Assembly: GCA_035651755.1 (NCBI GenBank)
Contig: DASRFA010000027.1
Location: forward strand, 124,001-188,000
Direction of reading: 5' to 3'
DNA from: DASRFA01 sp035651755
GTDB lineage: Bacteria > Desulfobacterota > Binatia > UBA12015
DNA: 64,000 nt
Shown here: one piece after another, positions 57,334-64,000 of the stretch
Numbering within the stretch: position 1 is the first letter of the stretch
How the letters are laid out: each line of letters starts with the position of its first letter
The notes under the pieces: generated by a model
Database searches by the model: none
Seen by the model: the letters and a program-made list of their open reading frames with translations, nothing else
What the model was told of the DNA's origin: nothing
Translations under genes and position numbers: made by a program

Positions 57334-58163
57334 GAAAGGGCCGCCTTCCGGAAGACCGAGTACCCGGCGGCGAGGCTCGCGAGCGCGGTCGCGATCAACG
57401 CGCCGACCAGGACCCGGACGAGGCCGGTCGCGCCGAAGCAGTCGATCCCGAACAGGCCGACGGGCCCGAGCACGTCGACCCGGTCCGACAGCGCGAGGGT
57501 GCCGAGCACGCGCGCCTGCTGCACGGGGTTCAGGAGCGCGAGCACGAAGACCTGCCCGGGCGCGAGGTTGCGCGCGACCGTGAGGCCGATCGTGCCGAGG
57601 TCCGAGACGTAGACGAGGAGGAGCCACGCGGAGAATGCGGCGCCGACGACGCGCGCCCGCGATCGCATCGCGACCGAGAGCAGCGTCCCGACGGCGAGCG
57701 TGGCTGCGGCGAGGAGCAGCGTGAGCGCCGTGAGCGCGAGGAACGCGCGCGCGTCGCCGCCACCGGCGGTCGTGGCGACGAGAAGCCCGGTCGTGCCGAA
57801 GCCGATCGCGATCGCGGCCGCGACGGCGGCGAGCAGGCCGGCGTACTTCCCGGCGAAGACCTCGAGGCGCGTCACCGGCTGGGCGAGCAGCAGAGCCAGC
57901 GACTCGTCTTCCAGCTCGCCGGCGATCGAGAGGCCGCCGAGCGTCAACGTGACGAGAGGCACGAACACGAGGGCGAGGTTGAGGAGGCTCGCGGTCGTGC
58001 GGTCGAAGCCCGCGAGGCCCGAGCGCTGCGCGCCCGCGAGACCCAGGAGCGAGAGCGCCAGGGAGAGGACCAGAAAGCACGCCGCCGCCAGGACGAACCA
58101 GCGGCTCCGGACCGCCTCGCGGAGCTCGCGCGCCGCGACCAGCGTGATCGCACGGGGCCTCAT
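57330..58163 (-). CDS. nosY: NosY-like ABC transporter permease
   Basis: 277 aa, ATG at 58163 overlapping the NosF stop (ATGA 58160-58163). Six hydrophobic segments are apparent, with VAARELREAVRSRWFVLAA (the typical ABC-2 start), LTLGGLSIAGELEDESLALLLAQPVTRLEVFAGKY and LAPGQVFVLALLNPVQQARVL. It forms the membrane part of the NosDFY complex that moves material for CuZ assembly. Stop overlaps the NosL start. Confidence 0.94.
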   Translation of the reverse strand: MRPRAITLVAARELREAVRSRWFVLAAACFLVLSLALSLLGLAGAQRSGLAGFDRTTASLLNLALVFVPLVTLTLGGLSIAGELEDESLALLLAQPVTRLEVFAGKYAGLLAAVAAAIAIGFGTTGLLVATTAGGGDARAFLALTALTLLLAAATLAVGTLLSVAMRSRARVVGAAFSAWLLLVYVSDLGTIGLTVARNLAPGQVFVLALLNPVQQARVLGTLALSDRVDVLGPVGLFGIDCFGATGLVRVLVGALIATALASLAAGYSVFRKAALS

Positions 58164-58846
58164 GCGATCTCGCCCGCGACCGAGAGCCGCACGACGCGCG
58201 CGATCCGCGCGCGTCCCGCCGGTGCCGTCGCGATCACCCGGCCCTCGTCGAGCCGGATCGCGCGATCCGTCAGTCGATCGACCTCCTCGCGGCGATGCGA
58301 CGCCAGCACGAGCGTGCGGCCCGTACGCCGGAGGCGCTGCACGAGGTCGAAGAAGTCGCGCCGGCCGGCCTCGTCGAGGCTGGCACTCGGCTCGTCGAGG
58401 AGAAGGACCGGCGGCGACCCGAGCAACGCGACCGCGATCGCGAGGCGCTGCTGCATGCCGCCCGAGAACGTGCGCACGCGCGCGTCGGCGTGGCGTTCGA
58501 GACCGACCGACGCGAGAGCTGCGGCGATCCCGTCCCGCGAGACGCCGCGCAGGCGGCCGACGAAGGCGACGACCTCGCGCGCGCGGGCATCGCCGAACGC
58601 GACCTTCTGCGGCACGTAGCCGACGAGCGAGCGCGCCGCGATCGGCGACTTCACGACGTCGTGGTCCCCGATCGTCGCGCGGCCGGTGAAGGGGACGAGG
58701 CCGAGGAGGCAGCGGAGCGCGCTCGTCTTGCCGGAGCCGTTCGGCCCGACCAGGGCGACCGACTCGCCGCGCTCGACCTCGAACGACACCTCGTCGAGGA
58801 TGCGCCGCCCGCCGAGCTCGAGGCCGAGCCTTTCGGCGCGGATCAC
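58160..58846 (-). CDS. nosF: NosF-like ABC transporter ATPase
   Basis: 228 aa, GTG at 58846 overlapping the NosD stop (GTGA 58843-58846). Walker A VGPNGSGKTSAL, Q-loop VPQKVAF, signature TFSGGMQQRLAIA, Walker B VLLLDEPSASLDE and H-loop ASHRREEV are all intact. It energises the NosDFY complex. Stop overlaps NosY start. Confidence 0.95.
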   Translation of the reverse strand: MIRAERLGLELGGRRILDEVSFEVERGESVALVGPNGSGKTSALRCLLGLVPFTGRATIGDHDVVKSPIAARSLVGYVPQKVAFGDARAREVVAFVGRLRGVSRDGIAAALASVGLERHADARVRTFSGGMQQRLAIAVALLGSPPVLLLDEPSASLDEAGRRDFFDLVQRLRRTGRTLVLASHRREEVDRLTDRAIRLDEGRVIATAPAGRARIARVVRLSVAGEIA

Positions 58847-60861
58847 GCGAGCACCCGGTGCGCGGCGGCGAGCGCACCGCCGGCGAGCATCAGCAGGCCG
58901 GCGCCGGCGGCCGCGAGCCCCGCCGGGCTGCGCCCGGCGTCTCGGCTCTCGGTCCACGCGGTGAGCGGCGGGCGGACGAGCGGGTGCGGGTCGGCGAGCC
59001 GGGGCCGCGGCGCGAACACGGGGAAGAGCCGCGCGCCCAGGTCGATCGCCTCCGCGCCCGGCGTTGCGTCGTAGAACGACAGCGCGGGGTAGCGGTCCGC
59101 CAGCGCCTCGTAGGTGCTGTCGATCCGGAACGGGATCTCGGAGATGCCGTCTCCGTCGGCGTCGTACGGGACGGCATCGCTCCAGTAGTTGCCGCGGCCC
59201 GCGACCGACCATTCGTTCCCTTGCGCGTTGCCGCCGCCCTGCACCTGGACGTCGATGCGGTTGCCGACGAGCGCGTTCTCCCAGAAGCGGATCCGCCGCG
59301 ACGCCGGCTGGAGGGCGATGCCGACGTCGCCGCGCGCGATCAGGTTGCCGCGCACGTCGACCCGGCCGTCGCGCGACTGCGGCGCGTTGTCGAAGAACAG
59401 GCCCGTGGCGTTGTGGACGAGGCGGTTCCCGACGATGAAGACGTCGTCCGCGTCCTTCACGAGGATGCCGAACGCCGCGGGGCCGTCGGAGAACGAAAAC
59501 GAGTTCTCGGTGAGCTCGATGCCGCGGCTGTACATGATCGCGGCGCCGACCTGGTTGTCCTCGAAGCGGTTGCGCCGGAACGCGTTGTCGTTCGAGTACA
59601 TGTAGTGGAGCCCGTAGCGGCTCCGCTGCACGAGGTTGTCCTCGACGACGGTGCCCGACGAGTACCAGATGATCACGTCGCGGCTCCGGTCCACGCGGTT
59701 GCCGAGCAGCCGGCACGCCGACGAGTACCAGAGCCGGATCCCGTCGCCGCGCCGGACGTGCGGCAGGTCCTTGCCGACGACGGTCGATCCTTCGATCGCG
59801 CAGCGGTCGCCCTGCACGACGAAGATCCCGAAGAGCGCGTCCTCGACGTGCGAGTCGACGATCCGCACGTCCGCGGCGTGATCGATGCGGATGGCGGCGT
59901 CCTCGGAGTCGTAGCGCGTCCCGGTGCCGCGGACGGTGAGCCCGCGGATCTCGGCGCCGGACGCGGTGATCCTGAGCACCGTCCCCTCACCGCCGCCGTC
60001 GATCACCGCGTCCGGCTCCCCCACGAGCCGCACCGCCTTGTCGATCACCAGCCGCTCGCGATGGACGCCGTGCGGCACGATGACCGTGTCGCCGTCGCGC
60101 GCGGCCGCGATGGCAGCCGCGAGCGACGGCGGCGCCTCCGCCGCCCCGGCGCTCTCCGAGGCGCGAGCGCGCGGGGCGGGGAGAATCAGTGCGACCAGGC
60201 CGGCAGCGGTGAACGCCGCGATCAGGCGTTGCCGGCGAAGTCGAGCGGGAACTGGCAGAGGGGTCGCGAACACGAGGCCGAGCGAGAGCGCAGCCGCCAT
60301 CAGGTCGATGTAGAAGCCCGCGCCGAGATCGGTCGCGACCTTGAACTGGCCGACCTCGTACGATCCGAAGAGCTTCGGGGTGATGTTCGTGACGGTGAGG
60401 TTGAGCGCGGCCTCCGGATCGCGCTGGTTGACCGCGCGGCTCATCCAGAGCTTCAGGTCGATCGGCAGGACGATCGGCATCACGAGCACCGGCGCGACCG
60501 CGAGGAGCCGGAGCCAGCGCTGCCGCAGCCACGGAGCGACGAGCACGCCGGCGACCGCCGCCGCGAGCCCGAACGGCGCCAGCGTGCGCTCGAGGCGCGC
60601 GAGCGCCCCCATCGGCCGGATGCCGACGTAGTGGCCGAGCAGGTCGACCTCGCGCACGTCGCCCTCGACGGTACGAGGCCCGATCTCGATCACCAGCGTG
60701 CGCTGGCCGTACTGCGGCGCCTGCGACTTCATCACCCACCACGGCAGCGTCCATGCCGTGAGGAGCGCGGCGACGACGACGAGCGTGATCGTCACGGTCG
60801 CCGCCCAGTCCGGCCGCGGAGTCCGGGTCGGGGCAAGAGCATTCATATCGTCGTCCGCCAT
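58843..60861 (-). CDS. nosD: Fusion of a four-helix membrane domain to NosD
   Basis: 672 aa from the ATG at 60861 (a second ATG at 60846 has a better Shine-Dalgarno). Residues about 20-42, 96-112, 117-136 and 184-200 are membrane helices of a domain not found in ordinary NosD; clade II nos clusters carry a separate membrane gene, nosB, at this place. A further hydrophobic stretch (213-228) ends in AxA (RARA, then SE), so it looks like the fossil signal peptide of NosD kept inside the fusion. Residues about 240-580 are right-handed beta-helix repeats (CASH/NosD: RIDHAADVRIVDSHVEDALFGI, GNRLVHNATGLFFDNAPQ). A C-terminal helix (about 648-668) anchors it. No internal start codon exists at the junction. 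No stop lies between the parts. Confidence 0.85.
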   Translation of the reverse strand: MADDDMNALAPTRTPRPDWAATVTITLVVVAALLTAWTLPWWVMKSQAPQYGQRTLVIEIGPRTVEGDVREVDLLGHYVGIRPMGALARLERTLAPFGLAAAVAGVLVAPWLRQRWLRLLAVAPVLVMPIVLPIDLKLWMSRAVNQRDPEAALNLTVTNITPKLFGSYEVGQFKVATDLGAGFYIDLMAAALSLGLVFATPLPVPARLRRQRLIAAFTAAGLVALILPAPRARASESAGAAEAPPSLAAAIAAARDGDTVIVPHGVHRERLVIDKAVRLVGEPDAVIDGGGEGTVLRITASGAEIRGLTVRGTGTRYDSEDAAIRIDHAADVRIVDSHVEDALFGIFVVQGDRCAIEGSTVVGKDLPHVRRGDGIRLWYSSACRLLGNRVDRSRDVIIWYSSGTVVEDNLVQRSRYGLHYMYSNDNAFRRNRFEDNQVGAAIMYSRGIELTENSFSFSDGPAAFGILVKDADDVFIVGNRLVHNATGLFFDNAPQSRDGRVDVRGNLIARGDVGIALQPASRRIRFWENALVGNRIDVQVQGGGNAQGNEWSVAGRGNYWSDAVPYDADGDGISEIPFRIDSTYEALADRYPALSFYDATPGAEAIDLGARLFPVFAPRPRLADPHPLVRPPLTAWTESRDAGRSPAGLAAAGAGLLMLAGGALAAAHRVLA

Positions 60862-60877
60862 CGTTCCGTGAAGCCGG

Positions 60878-62896
60878 CTACTTCTTGGGCTCGACCAGCA
60901 GCCAGCCGGTGAACTCCATGTGAAGCGCCGAGCAGAACTCGGTGCAGTAGTAGGGGTAGACGCCGGGCCTGCTGGCGACGATCTCGGTGCGCTCGGTCGC
61001 GCCCGGATCGATCGACAGGTTGACGTTGTACCCGTGCAGGCCGAAGCCGTGCGTCGCGTCGCGCGCGGTCTCGATGTTGGTCCAGTTGAACACGACCTTG
61101 TCGCCCTGCTTCACGCGGACGATGTCGGGCGTGTAGTGCGAGCGGACGAGGGTGCCGTTCACCGTGACGGTGTTGCCGTCGCGCTTGATCGACTCCTTGC
61201 CCTGCTCGGTGGCGAACTCGGACTTCTTCATGGTGAGTGGGTCGAAGCCGACCTCCGGGTAGACGGTCCAGGCCTGCAGCATCTCGACCGGGATCATCAT
61301 CGAGTTGTGCGGCTCGCCGATCGTCGGCGTGTCCGAGAGGACCTTCATCTTGTCGCCGCTGATGTCGATGAGCTGCAGGTTCTGCGGGTGCAGCGGTCCG
61401 AGCGCCGGGAAGCGGTCCACCGACCACTTGTTGAGGGCGACGATGTAGCGGCCCCACGGCTTCTTCGTGTTCGAGCCGGGCGCCTGGAGGTGGCCGATGT
61501 TGTACTGCACCGGCACCTTGTCGACGACCTTCCACGCCTTCTCGGGCGGGTTGTACGGCGGTCCGAGCGTCCACTTGACGACGGTCGAGTCGAGGAAGTG
61601 CGAGGTGTAGCCGTTGCCCTTGTCGTCGAAGACGCTGTGCAGCGGCCCGAGGCCGGTCTGGATGTGGGCCTCGATCACGTCGTCGTACTCGAGGATGGGG
61701 ACGCCGAAGTCGTCCTTGCCCTCGAACTTCTGGTCGGCGATCGCCTTCTTGATCTTCTCGACCGAGTAGACGCTCACGTGCGGATCGAGCTTGCCCGAGA
61801 CGACGACGTACTCGCCGCCGGGGACGAGATCGACGCCGTGCGGGCTCTTCGACTCCGGGACGAAGTAGATCACCTTCTCCGCGACGGCGGTCGCGAGCGG
61901 CAGCACCCTGATGCCGTTCACGGTCTTGACCTTGGAGGGATCCTTCGCGAGGTCCGCGGCCTTCTTCCAGTCGATGACGTGGAGGTAGTCCATCTCGCGC
62001 TGCGAGGCGCCGATCTCCATCGCCGGCTTGCCCTCGAGGTTGCCGCCGGTCGCCATCTCGACGTTCATCGAGTTGATGAAGAAGAGGCCGTCCGAGGGCC
62101 CACGTCCGGCGATCGACAGGTCCTGGAAGTACGGCGGCAGCTCGATCTGGAAGGACTCGCCCGGGACGATCTTCCCGGCTTCGTGGTCGAACTTGAGGAA
62201 GCTCACCATGCCCCGGTACTTCGCCTTGTAGTCCTCGATCGGCGCGTAGCCGTTCGGCTCGTAGAACGGCTCCGGGAAGAAGCTGCTGACGATGATGTAC
62301 TCGCTGTTGTCCGTGAAGAGCCCGTGGTGGTCGGAATCGACGTTGGGGATCTTGAAGATGCTCTTCACCTTGAAGTCGCGCAGCGACGCGATCGCGACGC
62401 GTCCGGCGCTCTTGTCGGTGCCGATCACCCACTCGCCGTCGTACTTGCCGTTGGTGAGCGAGATCTGGGGATGGTGCAGGTCGCCCCACGTCTGCGTCGG
62501 CAGCCCGGGCGCGAAGCTGCCCTTCGCGAGCGTCTCGGCCGCGGCCTCGTCGCCCTGTCCCCATCCCTGCCAGGCGTCCGCCGCGTACACCGGGATCACC
62601 TTGAGGAGGCGCATCGACGGGATGCCGTACAGCATGATGTTCCCCTCGTGGCCGCCCGAGGTGAACATCACGAACTCGTCGTACTTGCCGGGTGGGACGA
62701 AGGTCTTGAGAGCGGCCTCCGCCTCGTCGGGCGAGAGCCCTCGCTCCTGGATGATCTGATCGAAGGACGACGTCGGCGCGGATAGCGCGGCTTCGCTGGT
62801 CGCGACCATCTCGGGCTTGTTGCCGAGAGACTGGAACCCCAGGACGGCGGAGATGGCGAGGACGGCGCCCGCGGCAAAGCCTGCTCTTGTGGTCAT
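60878..62896 (-). CDS. nosZ: Nitrous-oxide reductase NosZ, clade II type
   Basis: 672 aa, ATG at 62896 with a strong GGAGGGA Shine-Dalgarno. The N-terminus has a Sec-type signal without the twin-arginine of clade I. All seven CuZ histidines are found: His141, His142 (DLHHPQ), His190 or 191 (DSDHHGLF), His353 (SPHGV), His420 (LGPLHS), His469 (YNIGHL) and His530 (EPHNS). The CuA site has His616 (ATHGF), Cys651, Cys655 and His659, but the position of the axial Met (His+3) is Phe662 (ALHMEFTGW). Otherwise full length. It reduces N2O to N2 in the periplasm. Confidence 0.96.
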   Translation of the reverse strand: MTTRAGFAAGAVLAISAVLGFQSLGNKPEMVATSEAALSAPTSSFDQIIQERGLSPDEAEAALKTFVPPGKYDEFVMFTSGGHEGNIMLYGIPSMRLLKVIPVYAADAWQGWGQGDEAAAETLAKGSFAPGLPTQTWGDLHHPQISLTNGKYDGEWVIGTDKSAGRVAIASLRDFKVKSIFKIPNVDSDHHGLFTDNSEYIIVSSFFPEPFYEPNGYAPIEDYKAKYRGMVSFLKFDHEAGKIVPGESFQIELPPYFQDLSIAGRGPSDGLFFINSMNVEMATGGNLEGKPAMEIGASQREMDYLHVIDWKKAADLAKDPSKVKTVNGIRVLPLATAVAEKVIYFVPESKSPHGVDLVPGGEYVVVSGKLDPHVSVYSVEKIKKAIADQKFEGKDDFGVPILEYDDVIEAHIQTGLGPLHSVFDDKGNGYTSHFLDSTVVKWTLGPPYNPPEKAWKVVDKVPVQYNIGHLQAPGSNTKKPWGRYIVALNKWSVDRFPALGPLHPQNLQLIDISGDKMKVLSDTPTIGEPHNSMMIPVEMLQAWTVYPEVGFDPLTMKKSEFATEQGKESIKRDGNTVTVNGTLVRSHYTPDIVRVKQGDKVVFNWTNIETARDATHGFGLHGYNVNLSIDPGATERTEIVASRPGVYPYYCTEFCSALHMEFTGWLLVEPKK

Positions 62897-62966
62897 GCTC
62901 CCTCCGGTCGACGTCGCCTGCGGCGCCGATGCGGCAGCGTGGAGAGCAACCGGCGTACCGTCCGCC

Positions 62967-62980
62967 CGGGTTCGAACCCG
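62967..62980. promoter_or_regulatory. 14-bp palindrome upstream of nosZ
   Basis: CGGGTTCGAACCCG is fully self-complementary and sits 71 bases upstream of the nosZ start. It is a candidate operator for a dimeric regulator of the nos cluster. Chance palindromes of this length are uncommon but not impossible in GC-rich DNA. Confidence 0.35.
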
Positions 62981-63280
62981 CGTGCCCGTGCGGCGCGGTG
63001 AGGAGCAGCGGCGCGACATCCGGACGCCGGCCATTCCCACCGGTGAGAACCGTCCGACCGAAGGGACGCCCATTTCGGAATCGCCCGACGATCACGCCGT
63101 GCGTCGAGCGCGCGCCGGGGCTCTCGATCCGCCCGCGCACGGTGCCGGCCGCGCGGCGGGACCGCCGGAATATCGCGGCGCGATAGTCGTCGCCGCCGGG
63201 CGCACGCCGTGGGCTCTTCGCGGGGACGGCGACCTGACCTTCGTCAGCTTGCGAGCTGCGAGCCGTCATCGCGCGCCGGC

Positions 63281-63299
63281 GGCTCGTGTGGCACGAGCC
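63281..63299 (+). promoter_or_regulatory. Hairpin directly before the radical SAM start codon
   Basis: GGCTCGTG (63281-63288) and CACGAGCC (63292-63299) form a perfect 8-bp stem with a 3-nt loop, five bases before the GTG at 63305. No Shine-Dalgarno is visible in or after it, so either translation starts downstream or upstream, or the hairpin regulates initiation. Confidence 0.35.
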
Positions 63300-63304
63300 C
63301 GGCC

Positions 63305-64000
63305 GTGGCGCGCACGTTTCCCGCGATCTACTTCGAGGCGACGCGCGTCTGCAACCTGCGTTGCCCGATGTGCATGACGGGCAGCAACCGGCCCGACGTC
63401 GTGCGCGCCAGTCGCGGCCGCCAGCTCACCTACGGCGAGATCCGCGTGCACGTCCTCGAGCCCGCGCGTCGCCTCGGCGTGATCGCGGTCGGGTGGAGCG
63501 GCGGCGAGTTCCTGCTGCGCGAGGACGCGCTCGACCTGCTGCACCTCACCGTTCGCCTGGGATACCAGTGCAAGGTCTGCAGCAACGCGGAGGCGCTCGA
63601 TCGCGAGCGCTTGACGGCGATCCGTGACGCGACGGGAGGTCGCGTCACGATCGCGGTCGGACTGAACGCGATCGACGAGGGCAACGAGTGGAGCCGCGAC
63701 GCTGCGCCGGACCGCACGCTCGCCGTGCTCGACCTGTGCGACGAGCTCGGCATCGACCGGCACGTCGTCATCACGATCGGCAAGCACAACACGGAGAGCT
63801 TCGAGCGGACGGTCGACTACCTCGTCCGCCGGCGGATCTCGTACAACCGCTCGCCGCTGGTCGCGCGCGGCTCGGGCGCCGAGCGCTTCGGCGAGCTGGG
63901 CTTCGATCGCCGGGACCTCGAGCACAGCTTCCATCCCGCTCTCCGCAGGCACGTGAACGGGTACGTGAGCTACACGCCGTTCTTCCTCTCTCCGGAGCTG
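63305..64000 (+). CDS. Radical SAM protein (partial, runs off right edge)
   Basis: At least 232 aa from a GTG at 63305; the frame is open to the last base, so the C-terminus is missing. The cluster motif Cys17-x3-Cys21-x2-Cys24 lies in TRVCNLRCPMCMTG, followed by VGWSGGEFLLREDALDLL (the GGE motif) and IAVGLNAIDEGNEW. These features resemble MoaA/SPASM-type enzymes that modify peptides or heme, but the diagnostic C-terminus is not visible. It is divergent from the nos operon, with no Shine-Dalgarno immediately upstream. Confidence 0.88.
   Translation, partial: MARTFPAIYFEATRVCNLRCPMCMTGSNRPDVVRASRGRQLTYGEIRVHVLEPARRLGVIAVGWSGGEFLLREDALDLLHLTVRLGYQCKVCSNAEALDRERLTAIRDATGGRVTIAVGLNAIDEGNEWSRDAAPDRTLAVLDLCDELGIDRHVVITIGKHNTESFERTVDYLVRRRISYNRSPLVARGSGAERFGELGFDRRDLEHSFHPALRRHVNGYVSYTPFFLSPEL

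Larger units (their letters stand above)
62897..63304. other. 408-bp divergent region upstream of nosZ
   Basis: No gene is supported here. It contains a perfect 14-bp palindrome CGGGTTCGAACCCG (62967-62980) and a hairpin next to the radical SAM start (63281-63299). No FNR- or NnrR-like TTGAT-N4-ATCAA box was found by eye. The 62967 palindrome looks like a tRNA T-loop but lacks the rest of a tRNA. Confidence 0.5.

Noticed and set aside
62960..62985. A tRNA T-loop-like GGTTCGAACCC in the nosZ upstream region
   Set aside because: No acceptor stem, D-arm or anticodon arm can be drawn around it; it is simply a palindrome.
62897..63304. An FNR/NnrR site for the nos cluster
   Set aside because: No TTGAT-N4-ATCAA-like sequence could be found by eye.

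Overview
The window is a very GC-rich (roughly 70% by eye), densely coding piece of a Gram-negative bacterial chromosome. Outer-membrane proteins (OmpA type, DUF1302 type, a small barrel), lipoproteins, glutathione S-transferases and myxobacterial-style Cys-rich repeats point to a lineage of the former Deltaproteobacteria. The mix of DUF1302 barrel, Tat amidohydrolase, a DUF7064-like protein, P450, CoA-ester lyases and clade II NosZ resembles Candidatus Binatota or a relative; this is inference, as the window holds no rRNA or other marker. No tRNA, rRNA, CRISPR array, insertion sequence or phage gene was seen. Long antisense open frames shadow most genes because of the base composition and are not annotated.

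Layout. 0.1-4.3 kb (minus): YbaY-like protein, GNAT acetyltransferase, OmpA and DUF4398 lipoproteins, GST. 4.4-5.5 kb (plus): YCII proteins, then a 146-bp unit bounded by perfect 22-bp inverted repeats. 5.8-9.8 kb: Tat amidohydrolase divergent from a DUF1302 barrel plus NTF2-like protein. 10.2-13.6 kb: two small zinc-ribbon-like proteins, DEAD-box helicase, coupled acyltransferase. 13.6-20.0 kb: Ca2+/H+ antiporter, D-aminoacylase, Gly-rich exported protein, Nudix, monooxygenase-fold protein, DUF7064-like protein, GST. 20.1-24.4 kb: SDR, membrane protein, NTF2-like protein, methyltransferase, B12-binding radical SAM protein. 24.6-27.8 kb: a tightly overlapping trio of GT4 glycosyltransferase, methyltransferase and alpha/alpha-toroid protein. 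28-31.9 kb: hybrid histidine kinase with a dead receiver, then a translationally coupled P450-SDR-NTF2 operon. 32-41 kb: Cys-rich SGNH hydrolase, VTT membrane protein, penicillin-acylase-type amidase, malyl-CoA lyase divergent from a CitE-like lyase and an FAH hydrolase. 41-45 kb: tandem HDOD proteins, NTF2-like protein, membrane-anchored LuxR regulator divergent from a His-containing membrane protein. 45-51.5 kb: M4 metalloprotease, TerB/COQ4-type protein, exported alpha/beta hydrolase, small outer-membrane barrel. 51.5-62.9 kb (minus): nosZ - membrane-domain/nosD fusion - nosF - nosY - nosL - tetraheme cytochrome c, followed by a cysteine hydrolase, alcohol dehydrogenase, MaoC hydratase and lipase-maturation-factor-like protein. 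From 63.3 kb a radical SAM gene runs off the right edge.

The clearest functional unit is the nitrous-oxide reductase cluster. NosZ has a Sec-type N-terminus and all seven CuZ histidines, but Phe where the CuA methionine ligand is expected. NosD is fused behind a four-helix membrane domain, and the genes from nosD through the cytochrome overlap by 4 bp at every junction. The best candidate for an undescribed biosynthetic system is the 21.8-27.8 kb run (methyltransferase, B12 radical SAM, glycosyltransferase, methyltransferase, toroid protein), probably making a methylated, glycosylated product. Small NTF2, YCII and ABM-fold proteins beside P450, SDR and CoA-lyase genes suggest catabolism or modification of hydrophobic substrates.
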